IMG/VR virus record: IMGVR_UViG_3300032242_002717
Coordinates: 1-64,000 of that record
Strand: one strand, 5' to 3'
DNA from: a virus
Length of the DNA stretch: 64,000 bases
In this document: positions 48,385 to 56,513 of the stretch, in pieces
Layout: every line of letters begins with the position of its first letter
How positions within the stretch are numbered: position 1 is the first letter of the stretch
Notes under the pieces: generated by a model
What the model saw: the letters and a program-made list of their open reading frames with translations, nothing else
What the model was told of the DNA's origin: nothing
The model's database searches: none
Made by a program: the position numbers and the translations under genes

Positions 48385-49572
48385 ATGGACTCGCATGACC
48401 CAAGAAGCCCAAACAGGATAGCCTGGCTTCAGAGCCTGAACCAATGCGCGGATCGCAGAGATAACCCGGTCCCAGTCGGCGGAATCGTAAGTCGATATCA
48501 GACGCCAAATAAGAGAATTGTGATCAGAGCTAACCTGTATGGTCACGGCGGCTACGGGCAGCTTGCAGAATGGACTGGCAGGGAACTTGAGTCGCATGGA
48601 ATCCCTGTAGCGTACGACCCGATAGCAGTTATCGAAGAATTTATTCCTTTGCAAGCTTTTGTGCGAGACCGACTTATCGTTTCGCCGGTCGATAATTGGG
48701 AGCTTTTGCTCTCTACGCCATCAACCAAACCTATGCCCAACAAAAATAGCGTGTTTTTTTCAATGTGGGAGACTACTGGCATAAATCGGACATCTGTGTC
48801 CAATTTAAATCAGTCAAAGTTTGTTATTGTGCCATGCAAATTCAACAGAGACACCTTTTTTGATTGTGGAGTGAATGTTCCTATCGATATCGTGCCTTTG
48901 GGAGTCGATGGAGATAAATGGACTTGCACGGACATGCCAAGGTATCCGTCTGGAGACACGGTGTTTGTGACAGCCGCGAGGCATTCCCATGGTGGCGTAA
49001 GAAAAAATACTATTGATATGGCGAGAGCGTTTTGCGAGGCATTCCCTAAAGGTGACGAGCCTGTTCAATTCAGAATCAAGTGCTTTACGGACTGTCAATC
49101 GCATCTTGATAATCTGCCAAGAGATAAAAGAATCAGAGTCTACAAAAACACCATGACCGATGACCAGTTAGTCGATTGGTGCAAAGAATCCACGGTTGGA
49201 GTTTTTTGTTCAAGGGGAGAGGGTTGGGGCATGCACATACACCAATTCCTTTCAATTGGGAGGCCGGTGATTACATGCTTTGGTTCGGCGATGAACGATT
49301 ATTGCAACCGCGATGTTGCTTTCCCTGTTGAGTTCAAGTGGGAAAAAGCGAGAGACTGTTATGAAGACAGTGGATCTTGGATGGTCCCATTGAGGGAAAG
49401 CATGATAAGCACTTTTCAATATGTATTTAATAATAGATGCGAGGTTCAGAAAATGTCTGGTTTATGCGCGGTGAAAGCGAGGGAGTTTACCTGGAAAACA
49501 ATGGGAAACAAGCTTGTAGAAACACTGAAGATGCGTGGACTACTAAAAGAAATTGGATTTCCAGATGTATAA
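48385..49572 (+). CDS. Glycosyltransferase, GT4-like
   Basis: The 395-residue protein has an N-terminal GHGGYGQLAEWTGREL loop, where acceptor or sugar nucleotide binds in GT-B enzymes. The C-terminal SRGEGWGMHIHQFLSIGRPVI contains the E-x7-E-like nucleotide-sugar site. It transfers sugars to an unknown acceptor, perhaps virion proteins or host surface glycans. AAGGAAG precedes the start, and an extended -10 promoter lies just upstream. Confidence 0.8.
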   Translation: MDSHDPRSPNRIAWLQSLNQCADRRDNPVPVGGIVSRYQTPNKRIVIRANLYGHGGYGQLAEWTGRELESHGIPVAYDPIAVIEEFIPLQAFVRDRLIVSPVDNWELLLSTPSTKPMPNKNSVFFSMWETTGINRTSVSNLNQSKFVIVPCKFNRDTFFDCGVNVPIDIVPLGVDGDKWTCTDMPRYPSGDTVFVTAARHSHGGVRKNTIDMARAFCEAFPKGDEPVQFRIKCFTDCQSHLDNLPRDKRIRVYKNTMTDDQLVDWCKESTVGVFCSRGEGWGMHIHQFLSIGRPVITCFGSAMNDYCNRDVAFPVEFKWEKARDCYEDSGSWMVPLRESMISTFQYVFNNRCEVQKMSGLCAVKAREFTWKTMGNKLVETLKMRGLLKEIGFPDV

Positions 49573-50266
49573 TAACGACGAAAAAAACAGAGAAATGATT
49601 GCCGAGATTCAACTTGGCGATAATCAGGCTCTGGAAGAACTTATCAACTTGAACATGCCGATGGTAAAGGCAGTTGTTAGAGACGTTCTGAAAGGGTGGT
49701 CCAAGTCAAGAAGGTCGAATTTCTCAAGCGATCTGCAACAAGAAGGCGTGATAGCCCTTATTGAGTCATCTCGCAAGTTCAACCTTGAGTCAAAGACTAT
49801 TTTTTATTCTTATGCAAAGAAAGCGATATATCGACGGGTTGTCAGAAAAACGAGAGACATGCTGATAGTCTCGATTCCAAGCACTGTACTCGATTGCAAT
49901 ATGGAAGCATCGAAAGCCGCATTTAGTCTTGAGGCGATAGGCAATAGCAATGGTGGCTTCGAGGGAATGATCGAGAGAGAATGTTGCTTGACGAGCGATG
50001 GTGGAATGAGTCAGATTGAAAACGTAGAAGACATGGAATTTGTGGACTCAATATCAGACATGGTCGATGCTATGCCAGAGATGCTCGCCAGGTGCGTCAA
50101 GCTCAGGCACGGTTACGAGAAAGGCAAATGGTGCTGCGAGAACAGCATGTCTTATCGAGAGATGGGCCATGAGCTAGGAATCTCTCATGTGTGGGCAAGG
50201 GTTGTTTATACTCTCGCCCAACAAGAGTTAAAAATGATGGTTTGCGACATGAGGAACAAAATTTAG
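49565..50266 (+). CDS. Sigma-70-like RNA polymerase factor (3 of 3)
   Basis: The 233-residue protein has region 2 features: GDNQALEELINLNMPMVKAVV, SDLQQEGVIALIESSRKF, and IFYSYAKKAIYRRVV. A late helix-turn-helix is MSYREMGHELGISHVWARVV. It is related to the factors at 9241 and 13170. The ATG at 49565 is chosen over a TTG at 49553. It sits at the end of the late genes, so it may close or sustain late transcription. Confidence 0.75.
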   Translation: MYNNDEKNREMIAEIQLGDNQALEELINLNMPMVKAVVRDVLKGWSKSRRSNFSSDLQQEGVIALIESSRKFNLESKTIFYSYAKKAIYRRVVRKTRDMLIVSIPSTVLDCNMEASKAAFSLEAIGNSNGGFEGMIERECCLTSDGGMSQIENVEDMEFVDSISDMVDAMPEMLARCVKLRHGYEKGKWCCENSMSYREMGHELGISHVWARVVYTLAQQELKMMVCDMRNKI

Positions 50267-50562
50267 GAACAGACAGAAATTCGATAAATGGCGACGTTGT
50301 CCTCAAACTGAATTAGTTCTGCTTCAATGCGAATTACATCCCCATCGCTAGGTGGATGGAATGGGCACACTGAGTACTCGTAAACTAACCCGATCACTTT
50401 TAGTCCGGCGACATCGATATTGACGATGTCATATTCGACCGAATACTTGAGTTTTGAGTGGTTTCTTTCTTTGACCTGATGAGCCACTAAAGAAGTAGCC
50501 TCTATCAGCTTGTCTTTAATTAAATGCGTATCATTTATGATCTCGCTGATTTCTGTTGTCAT
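50263..50562 (-). CDS. Hypothetical protein (99 aa)
   Basis: A helical N-terminal half leads to a beta-rich C-terminal half (KYSVEYDIVNIDVAGLKVIGLVYEY). No family is recognised. It converges with the third sigma-like gene and overlaps its stop by four bases. It is the last gene of a five-gene minus-strand run from 52324. Confidence 0.5.
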   Translation of the reverse strand: MTTEISEIINDTHLIKDKLIEATSLVAHQVKERNHSKLKYSVEYDIVNIDVAGLKVIGLVYEYSVCPFHPPSDGDVIRIEAELIQFEDNVAIYRISVCS

Positions 50563-50759
50563 CTTGCGTTGTGACCTTCTTCGGAAATGATGACAAAAAT
50601 GCCTTTTTCTCGAAGAGATTTAAGTTCTTCTAAAGCCTTTGTTCCTTCGTCCATGAACGGTTTCAACGGTTTTTTCTTTTTCCATGATTCGATCATGCCA
50701 GACAATGAGAGTTCCATCGAAATCATTGCATTCTTGTACCGTTCCATATCAGCTTGCAT
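50559..50759 (-). CDS. Hypothetical small protein (66 aa)
   Basis: The protein is helical and Lys-rich (ESWKKKKPLKPFMDEGTKALEELKSLREKG). It overlaps both neighbours by a few bases. No family is recognised. Confidence 0.5.
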   Translation of the reverse strand: MQADMERYKNAMISMELSLSGMIESWKKKKPLKPFMDEGTKALEELKSLREKGIFVIISEEGHNAR

Positions 50760-50991
50760 AAATTGGCTCCTCGCACTTTAGCACTATTTCTCGGATCTCT
50801 TTGATTGCGTCCGTAAAGTTTTGCAACTCTTCTTCCGTATCAACCCTGCAAACAAGCTTTTTGGCAACATCATACAAATCCACGGCATTTGCTATGATTT
50901 GCGAGTCGAAAGGATCGGGAAGCCTGTCTCCCAATGCCTTGGATTTTTGCAGAAGATCGTAAATCTCGGTTGCACTCACTTTGACTGGCAA
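50749..50991 (-). CDS. Hypothetical helical protein with TTG start (80 aa)
   Basis: AAGGAG lies six bases before a TTG at 50991, which is preferred over an ATG at 51021 inside the resolvase gene. The protein is helical (LLQKSKALGDRLPDPFDS, EEELQNFTDAIKEIREIVLK). No family is recognised. Its start overlaps the resolvase stop by 16 bases. Confidence 0.55.
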   Translation of the reverse strand: MPVKVSATEIYDLLQKSKALGDRLPDPFDSQIIANAVDLYDVAKKLVCRVDTEEELQNFTDAIKEIREIVLKCEEPIYAS

Positions 50992-51524
50992 AGTATTCTC
51001 CTTCCGTATTCGGCCATGCACAGAGCGTCTGCAATTCCATCGTGAGACTTTCTTGATCTTTCGGTGGCCTTTAAATCAAATCCCGGCCACCGCCGATTGC
51101 AATATGCGATAGAGTCGTTCTTGTCCTTATTTGCAAATCCATCAAGCACGACCTTCTTCCATCTTTGCGGTGTCACGAACTGATAGGGAAGGCCAAGCGT
51201 TCCAACGACTCCTTCGATAATTCCAAGAGATCTTCCGAACGAAAACACGGAAGCCACTCCTTGTTTTGGCATACTGTGAACTTGTTCTATGATGACAAGT
51301 AAAACAACATATACTTTTTCATCGCAAACATATCCCCCATCGTATTGAGAGAGCAAAGACGCTAGGCCGTTGGGATCAATCGAGTTCTTTTTTGATTTTG
51401 TTACTGGCATCGGTTTGCCAGATATTGGAATTCCTGTGTCTTTGTCAATTACGCTTATGCCGCCACTGATCCCAGGATCAATTCCAATCACTACGTCTTT
51501 TGCAAATTCATTTCTGTAAAGCAT
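50976..51524 (-). CDS. RuvC-like Holliday junction resolvase
   Basis: The 182-residue protein has an RNase H fold of the phage/poxvirus RuvC type. Strand 1 carries VIGIDPGISGG with the first catalytic Asp. IIEQVHSMPKQGVASVFSFGRSLGIIEGV carries the Glu and the DNA-binding loop. HDGIADALCMAEYG carries the last acidic residues. It resolves branched DNA before packaging. A partner for recombination is the Rad52-like protein at 58589. Confidence 0.85.
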   Translation of the reverse strand: MLYRNEFAKDVVIGIDPGISGGISVIDKDTGIPISGKPMPVTKSKKNSIDPNGLASLLSQYDGGYVCDEKVYVVLLVIIEQVHSMPKQGVASVFSFGRSLGIIEGVVGTLGLPYQFVTPQRWKKVVLDGFANKDKNDSIAYCNRRWPGFDLKATERSRKSHDGIADALCMAEYGRRILCQSK

Positions 51525-52324
51525 TAGATTTGCTCATCCTGTTCTTCCCACAAGAAAGCCAAGGCTTCTTCTTTGGTCAAGAAAAAACTGACACCTGGAC
51601 CTTCGTCGCTCTTGTCTTCCGAGAACTCTTCGCTCGAAATACAATCTCCCGGCTTGAATTGCTTCCCGTCCGTCAGGCGCTCGTAAACTGCCTCCCCTGG
51701 GTTCGACGGAGACAGAAGGACTTCTGAGGCTCGGCACCATCTAAATGGCCCGTTGGTGCGTTTAGCGTAGTCAGGAACAACGATCAGGCCGACCACTCCG
51801 TTTCTGAACGCCTTGAAGGCAACGAAAGATCCAGATTGAGGGACGATAGACTGAGACGCGATGGCTACCTCAATTCCTCGGCATTCGTCAGCGTGGCTGT
51901 TCGCAGTAGAGCATCCTGACATGATAGCCTTAAAAAAATCAGATCTTACAAAAACAGACTCAGACCACGACGACATGGAGAAGTCGGCAAACCCGAACTG
52001 AGAGTCAAAGACCATGCCGTTTATCTGAGAGTATCCAAAATCTGCACCGTAGAACTTGGTGTTTTTGATGAGTGTATCGGACAGGTCAGCGAAAAGAAAA
52101 AGCGAGTCAGAGAAGTCGCACCCTATGAAGGTCGATCCAGTAAAGTCGGCATGACAAAAGTCTGACCTTTTAAGATCGGCTTTATACAGCTTCGAGCCTC
52201 TCAAGTTTGCGTAGGAAAGGCTAATACCTCTCTCGGTCGCCATCTCCAGGGCTTCACGTCTTGTATTTGCTTCAGGAATCTCGCAGATGCATGTTCCATG
52301 CACGCTCATAATTGTGATGGCCAT
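51524..52324 (-). CDS. Pentapeptide-repeat protein
   Basis: Residues about 35-130 contain A(D/N)LxX-type repeats: YANLRGSKLYKADLKRSDFCHADFTGS, CDFSDSLFLFADLSDT and ADFGYSQINGM. They form a right-handed quadrilateral beta-helix. A C-terminal domain of about 130 residues is not recognised. Some pentapeptide proteins mimic DNA and block gyrase; no such claim is made here. ATG 52324 has AAAGG upstream. A GTCTCCGCGCGGAGAC palindrome lies 20 bases upstream. Confidence 0.75.
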   Translation of the reverse strand: MAITIMSVHGTCICEIPEANTRREALEMATERGISLSYANLRGSKLYKADLKRSDFCHADFTGSTFIGCDFSDSLFLFADLSDTLIKNTKFYGADFGYSQINGMVFDSQFGFADFSMSSWSESVFVRSDFFKAIMSGCSTANSHADECRGIEVAIASQSIVPQSGSFVAFKAFRNGVVGLIVVPDYAKRTNGPFRWCRASEVLLSPSNPGEAVYERLTDGKQFKPGDCISSEEFSEDKSDEGPGVSFFLTKEEALAFLWEEQDEQI

Positions 52325-52343
52325 GATTTGACCTTTCTTTTTG

Positions 52344-52440
52344 GTCTCCGCGCGGAGACAAGTCTTCTCTTGTGCCGACACATTCTAGGTTTGCTCTCGT
52401 TGCCTGGCAACCTTATGGCAACTAGAATACGGCATGGCAA
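52344..52440. promoter_or_regulatory. Divergent control region with palindromes and TGGCAA repeats
   Basis: This region separates the pentapeptide gene (minus) and the SLOG gene (plus). It has GTCTCCGCGCGGAGAC at 52344-52359 and GTTGCC-T-GGCAAC at 52399-52411. TGGCAA boxes lie at 52405, 52416 and 52435, the first two 11 bp apart. An outer inverted repeat ATTCTAG/CTAGAAT is at 52382-52388 and 52422-52428. The boxes match those beside the repressor at 58246, so the SLOG gene may belong to its regulon. Confidence 0.6.
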
Positions 52441-53240
52441 CCACTTGCTTAAAGAAGGTCATCAATTCAGGCAGGCCGGGAGCTTGCCAAGAGGTGATTG
52501 TTGCTGCGCGTCGGTATGGACTAGAGACGGGGGGATGGAGTCGTCCCTTTTTTTGGAATGGGCATTGGGGTGCTGTCTGGCTGAGAGCATACGGACTGAA
52601 GGAACTCCAAAGAGGCCCAGGCAAAATGTTTTTTCGAGTGCCTTTTGCCAACGTAAGGGATTCGGATGGGACCGCATGGTTTGGCAGCGTTAAGAATGAT
52701 GGTTGCGTCAGAGTAAGAGAGGCGATACATCGTTTTCGCAGGCCGATTATGTTTGTGACTCAGTCAAAGAAAATTGGAGATGATCCCAAAAGGATGGCCG
52801 ATTGGATAGAAAAAAATGCAATCGAGGTTCTGAACGTCGAGTCTTACGCCGGTACTGACATGGGTCTGGGCATGCCTTACTTCGCAAAAAGGTTTATGGT
52901 CAAGGTTTTTCTGGAGCTTGGGCTGAAGGCGTTGCAGGTAGAACATGATTTTTGGACTCCAACTCACTTCTTGCATAGCGAGTGCTGGTGCAATTACGGC
53001 CCCCAGCGCAATCTTAATAACAATGTTCATCATAAAATTGAATTTTTGACTTTGGACGTTTCGAGTTATGAGAAACTCAAATCCCTAAATCATTTTCAGC
53101 GTTCACACTCTTGTCATTCAAGTGACGAAATCGTTGATTTCAAAGAAGTTCCAGAATATCCCTCAATGCCTTTCGTGAGGCATTGGGGCGTGTACAAAGA
53201 AGGTCGAATGGGCATCCAAGCAATCGAGTGGATCAAATGA
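52434..53240 (+). CDS. SLOG-superfamily (YpsA-like) protein with C-terminal extension
   Basis: The first about 150 of 268 residues follow the order of YpsA/putative molybdenum carrier-like SLOG proteins. They read VINSGRPGACQEVIVAARRYGLETGGW, FANVRDSDGTAWFG, VREAIHRFRRPIMFV and RMADWIEKNAIEVLNVE. SLOG domains bind nucleotide-type ligands and act as sensors in several defence or stress systems. The remaining 120 residues are not recognised. Its own divergent promoter region is rich in operator-like repeats. Confidence 0.65.
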   Translation: MATTCLKKVINSGRPGACQEVIVAARRYGLETGGWSRPFFWNGHWGAVWLRAYGLKELQRGPGKMFFRVPFANVRDSDGTAWFGSVKNDGCVRVREAIHRFRRPIMFVTQSKKIGDDPKRMADWIEKNAIEVLNVESYAGTDMGLGMPYFAKRFMVKVFLELGLKALQVEHDFWTPTHFLHSECWCNYGPQRNLNNNVHHKIEFLTLDVSSYEKLKSLNHFQRSHSCHSSDEIVDFKEVPEYPSMPFVRHWGVYKEGRMGIQAIEWIK

Positions 53241-53911
53241 AAAATGCTTCTGCGGTCGCTGTTAGTCTTACTGCAAATATCTTCCCGATTGTATCCAGAT
53301 GCACGCGCGTCGATTCCGATGACAAGAGCGACGAAAAGACCAAAACGGAAATTGTTGCGGTCAGGCTGTTTGATGGCGAACCTGCGGAAGAAATCGTCCT
53401 TTCAGAAGTTTCTGACGATGTTGCAATGGCGTGCCTTTCCTTGCATCATCAATTTGAACTGAAGTGCCTTCGTGACATCGACCTTAATCTTGGTCGAGCG
53501 ATCCCTAAAGACGGCAATACTTTTTGGGATGTCTTACGCGAAGTTGTCGATGATAACCCTTTAATTGACACTGTGATTTTGCCAGCGACGTTCCTTAGTA
53601 TTTATCCTCGCTCGCTAGTTACTCAAACTGAAAATAAGACTCTTATGGGCGAGGAGGTCTTGTATTTCAGATCTGCCGAATTTCCAGAGCTATTTTTTTC
53701 TATCGACGCAGCACTTAGCGGACAAGCAATATGTATGGTTTCTAGTGATTTTCGGATCAAGATAATTTGCTGCGAGACACTTCTGGACGATGCTTGTTTT
53801 ATGTCGGCTTGGATCGAAATTGCAAGTGTGCAAAGTGGGATCGTCATAATGATTCCAGAAGATCCGGGCAGCATATGGGGTGAAGAAAAGGAGTCAGCCG
53901 ATGACGAGTGA
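53237..53911 (+). CDS. Hypothetical protein (224 aa)
   Basis: The start ATG overlaps the previous TGA. The protein is mixed alpha/beta with many acidic residues and an acidic end (WGEEKESADDE). No family is recognised. It is in an operon with the SLOG gene and the next gene, which it overlaps by eleven bases. Confidence 0.5.
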   Translation: MKNASAVAVSLTANIFPIVSRCTRVDSDDKSDEKTKTEIVAVRLFDGEPAEEIVLSEVSDDVAMACLSLHHQFELKCLRDIDLNLGRAIPKDGNTFWDVLREVVDDNPLIDTVILPATFLSIYPRSLVTQTENKTLMGEEVLYFRSAEFPELFFSIDAALSGQAICMVSSDFRIKIICCETLLDDACFMSAWIEIASVQSGIVIMIPEDPGSIWGEEKESADDE

Positions 53912-54350
53912 TGTCGTTTCTGATCCTCCCTGGGTTGAATATGCGAGATGGCTGATTCTTAACAAGTACGAATCTGCGTACACTCGTTTTTGCGAAAGAG
54001 CATGGGCTATCTATCTTTCTCAACCCGAGAAGATAAGATCCCTGGAGTACTCGTATACGCAAGCGTGGATCGAGCTTCGTCTTGTCAGTCCCGAATGCAA
54101 TTATCAACCTCAAGGCGTTGCAAGCAACTCACACGAAAACATACGGCCAGGCAAGCCAACTTTTGGATACACGAAATCTGGTCATTTGATAAGTATAGAA
54201 GAAGGGAGGAGCGAGTCAGATCAAGAATCTGATCCGGTTTTGATGGTCAGTGGAGAAGGATGGCTTTTTTGGGATGCGTGCAAGAAACATGACATCCTTG
54301 TGAAAAAATCAGCAAGGTCAAAAGTCAAACAGAAGTCGGTTTATTCTTAA
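53901..54350 (+). CDS. Hypothetical protein (149 aa)
   Basis: AAGGAG supports ATG 53901. The first 70 residues are helical with many Trp and Tyr; a later segment (GYTKSGHLISIEEG) is polar. The end is basic (KKSARSKVKQKSVYS). No family is recognised. Confidence 0.5.
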   Translation: MTSDVVSDPPWVEYARWLILNKYESAYTRFCERAWAIYLSQPEKIRSLEYSYTQAWIELRLVSPECNYQPQGVASNSHENIRPGKPTFGYTKSGHLISIEEGRSESDQESDPVLMVSGEGWLFWDACKKHDILVKKSARSKVKQKSVYS

Positions 54351-54360
54351 GGAGCATGAA

Positions 54361-54522
54361 ATGCCAAGCAAGAGCAAGAAGCAGCACGACATGATGGAAG
54401 GCGCATCTCACGACAAGAAATACGCCAAAGAGATGGGAGTTCCTCAGAAGGTCGCCAAAGACTACACCGATGCCGACAAAAAGTCTGGCAAGTACAAATC
54501 AAAGAAAAACAAGTCCAAGTGA
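54361..54522 (+). CDS. Small basic DUF3008-like protein (53 aa)
   Basis: The protein starts MPSKSKKQHDMMEGASHDKK and is Lys-rich to its end. The opening matches the MPAKSKxQ start of small phage DUF3008-type proteins, which have no known function. It may bind DNA or be a capsid-associated peptide. The frame is closed by TGA, and GGAGCATGAA with GGAG four bases before the ATG supports translation. Confidence 0.6.
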   Translation: MPSKSKKQHDMMEGASHDKKYAKEMGVPQKVAKDYTDADKKSGKYKSKKNKSK

Positions 54523-54539
54523 AGTCAACAGGAGTTTAA

Positions 54540-55037
54540 ATGCTTAAGCTTTATGAGATTCCTGAAGAATATAGAAAGCTCATGGCTCAGGTGGACGAGG
54601 CCAACGGCGAGCTAACTTCAGAGATGGAAGAATCGCTCAATGCAATTGAGGCGAACATTGAAGCCAAGGTTGACGGTGTCGTCACGCTGATAAAGGAAGC
54701 TGAAGGGGAATCTGCTTCATTCGCTGCCGAAATCAAGAGACTGCAAGAGCGAAAAAAGGCTTGCGACAACAGAGCCAAAAACCTGGCTTCCTATGTGATC
54801 AAAACCATGGATCAGATAGGCATGGACAAGGTCAAGACAACACGCTTCACAGTCGCTCCTCAATTCGCAGGCAGGCCGTCCATTTCTTGGACAGGACTAC
54901 CGGAAGAGATTCCAGATGAGTTCAAGCGAACAAAGCACGAACTTGATGGCAATGCCGCTTTTGAAGCGTGGAAACTAGGCGTTCTGAATTCAGAGCGTTT
55001 TGAAGTTCAAAAAAGCCGATTCCTATCAATCCGATAG
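54540..55037 (+). CDS. Siphovirus Gp157-like protein
   Basis: The 165-residue protein has a long N-terminal coiled coil (EESLNAIEANIEAKVDGVVTLIKE, ESASFAAEIKRLQERKKACDNRAKNLASYV). It ends in a small domain with TTRFTVAPQFAGRPS and LPEEIPDEFKR. Both parts match the siphovirus Gp157 family, linked to phage resistance in Streptococcus thermophilus and found near recombination genes. CAGGAG precedes the start. Confidence 0.75.
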   Translation: MLKLYEIPEEYRKLMAQVDEANGELTSEMEESLNAIEANIEAKVDGVVTLIKEAEGESASFAAEIKRLQERKKACDNRAKNLASYVIKTMDQIGMDKVKTTRFTVAPQFAGRPSISWTGLPEEIPDEFKRTKHELDGNAAFEAWKLGVLNSERFEVQKSRFLSIR

Positions 55038-55045
55038 GATTTATC

Positions 55046-55264
55046 ATGCCAAGCCTAGAATTCAATAAAACGCTGCAAGAAATTGCGTTTTCCTACGATC
55101 AAATCCTCAATGCAATCGATATGCTTGCCGTTCGGCCCGTCTGTCGAGGTTGTGGCACTGACATACTTCCGACAATCGAGGCTGCGAGGTCGGCTATAGA
55201 CAAGTTCTTGTCAACACCAAATCCTTGCGATAGTCCTGGGATGTGTCCAAGAAGACTTTGGTGA
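55046..55264 (+). CDS. Hypothetical small protein with Cys pairs (72 aa)
   Basis: The protein has CRGCGTDILP in the middle and CDSPGMCPRRLW at the end, which could form one zinc site. It ends just before a very strong hairpin that separates it from the convergent integrase gene. Function unknown. Confidence 0.5.
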   Translation: MPSLEFNKTLQEIAFSYDQILNAIDMLAVRPVCRGCGTDILPTIEAARSAIDKFLSTPNPCDSPGMCPRRLW

Positions 55265-55290
55265 GAACTTGGGATTGACAAACAGGTAAA

Positions 55291-55330
55291 CACTAACGGC
55301 CACTCTGGTTTCCCAGAGTGGCCGTTAGTG
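55291..55330. terminator. Perfect 18-bp hairpin between integrase and early genes
   Basis: The arms CACTAACGGCCACTCTGG (55291-55308) and its complement (55313-55330) flank a TTTC loop. It sits between convergent genes, so it may stop transcription from both sides, although there is no T tract. A second hairpin GGCGGAA-TCCG-TTCCGCC follows at 55372-55389. An integrase-proximal recombination site is an alternative reading. Confidence 0.6.
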
Positions 55331-55421
55331 CCACCACAAACAAGAGACTGCTTGCACAATGTATTGCGAGGCGGAATCCGTTCCGCCTTCAACATAATCA
55401 TAGGCAGTAGTGTACGGATGG

Positions 55422-56513
55422 TCAAGACTGTCTATCAATTGCAACTTTGCACGCAAGGTCCAAGTCAGGCTCCGGCTTTGCGTAATTCAAGGTCGTGGTA
55501 ACGTCGGAATGGCCCAACACGGCCCTGGCGGCATCGACGCCATATTTCCTCCTGATCTCTGTCGCGGCCAGGTGACGAAGGGCATGCGGCGACCAGATTG
55601 GGATCTTGTTTTTTTGGCATGCAAACCTGATGACTCCGCGATAATTTTCAGGCGTGTATTTTGTCCTGTACTGGTTCTGAAAGATCTCCTGACTGTCAAG
55701 TCGCATGGGAAGGTATTTGCTTATTATGGCTTTTGCCTTTTCTCCTAGAGCGACTTTCCTGATTTTATTTCGATGGGAAGTTTTGTTGAATTCGGGCGGG
55801 ACAACGTACACCCAGATTTCGTTTGAGCGGTCAATGTCTTGAGGTCGCATCGCGCAAATCTCACACGACCTCATGCCGGTCATGATCTGAAGATCGATCA
55901 TGTCTTTGACTCTTTCGCAGGTATACTCGCGTACAGTCTGAATGTCTTCTGAAGGCGGAGGTTTTCTTTCTGGCCTGTCTGGAGCTTTTGACCTTCCAAT
56001 TCTTTGGGTATCAACAATTTTTGATTTCATCCATGCGTCAACCTGGCAATAACCTCTGACTCCGGCCCAACGCAAGAACACCGTAGTTATCCTGTGCCTA
56101 TCATTTACTGAACGCCTGACCAGTCCATCGTTGATCCACTTTTCAATGAGCATCAGAAGACTTTTGGGTTGAAACTGATCCATCGGCAGTGAGCCAAATA
56201 GCTCAACAAGATCCTCAAGTGCCGCCTTGATGTTTTTGACCTGCGAGGTCGGCTTTCCTCTCTTCACATAGTAGATGGAGCAATAGTCCAGGTATTGCTT
56301 GACAGTCCATTCAATCGTCGACTTTGTGTCCGATGATTCATAGACGGTTGTTCGTCCTTTGGCTTCCCACTGGCCAATCAGTTCCCCGTATTTTTGTTTG
56401 GCCGCTTTGAGATCGTGGCCGAGGTAATGGTCAAATCCCGAAAGCCGAACAACATACTGTCCGCTAGCATGCGTTCTCAACATCGGTATTTTGTTTTTAG
56501 TAAGCCGAGGCAT
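55422..56513 (-). CDS. int: Tyrosine recombinase (integrase)
   Basis: The 363-residue protein integrates and excises phage DNA. It has an N-terminal SAM-like core-binding part (WTVKQYLDYCSIYYVKRGK). The catalytic domain shows TGMRSCEICAM with Arg I, SPHALRHLAATEI with His and Arg II, and VLGHSDVTTTLNYA with the Tyr nucleophile. GGAG six bases upstream supports ATG 56513 over 56555. It reads toward the hairpins at 55291-55389, where an attP core may lie. Confidence 0.9.
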   Translation of the reverse strand: MPRLTKNKIPMLRTHASGQYVVRLSGFDHYLGHDLKAAKQKYGELIGQWEAKGRTTVYESSDTKSTIEWTVKQYLDYCSIYYVKRGKPTSQVKNIKAALEDLVELFGSLPMDQFQPKSLLMLIEKWINDGLVRRSVNDRHRITTVFLRWAGVRGYCQVDAWMKSKIVDTQRIGRSKAPDRPERKPPPSEDIQTVREYTCERVKDMIDLQIMTGMRSCEICAMRPQDIDRSNEIWVYVVPPEFNKTSHRNKIRKVALGEKAKAIISKYLPMRLDSQEIFQNQYRTKYTPENYRGVIRFACQKNKIPIWSPHALRHLAATEIRRKYGVDAARAVLGHSDVTTTLNYAKPEPDLDLACKVAIDRQS

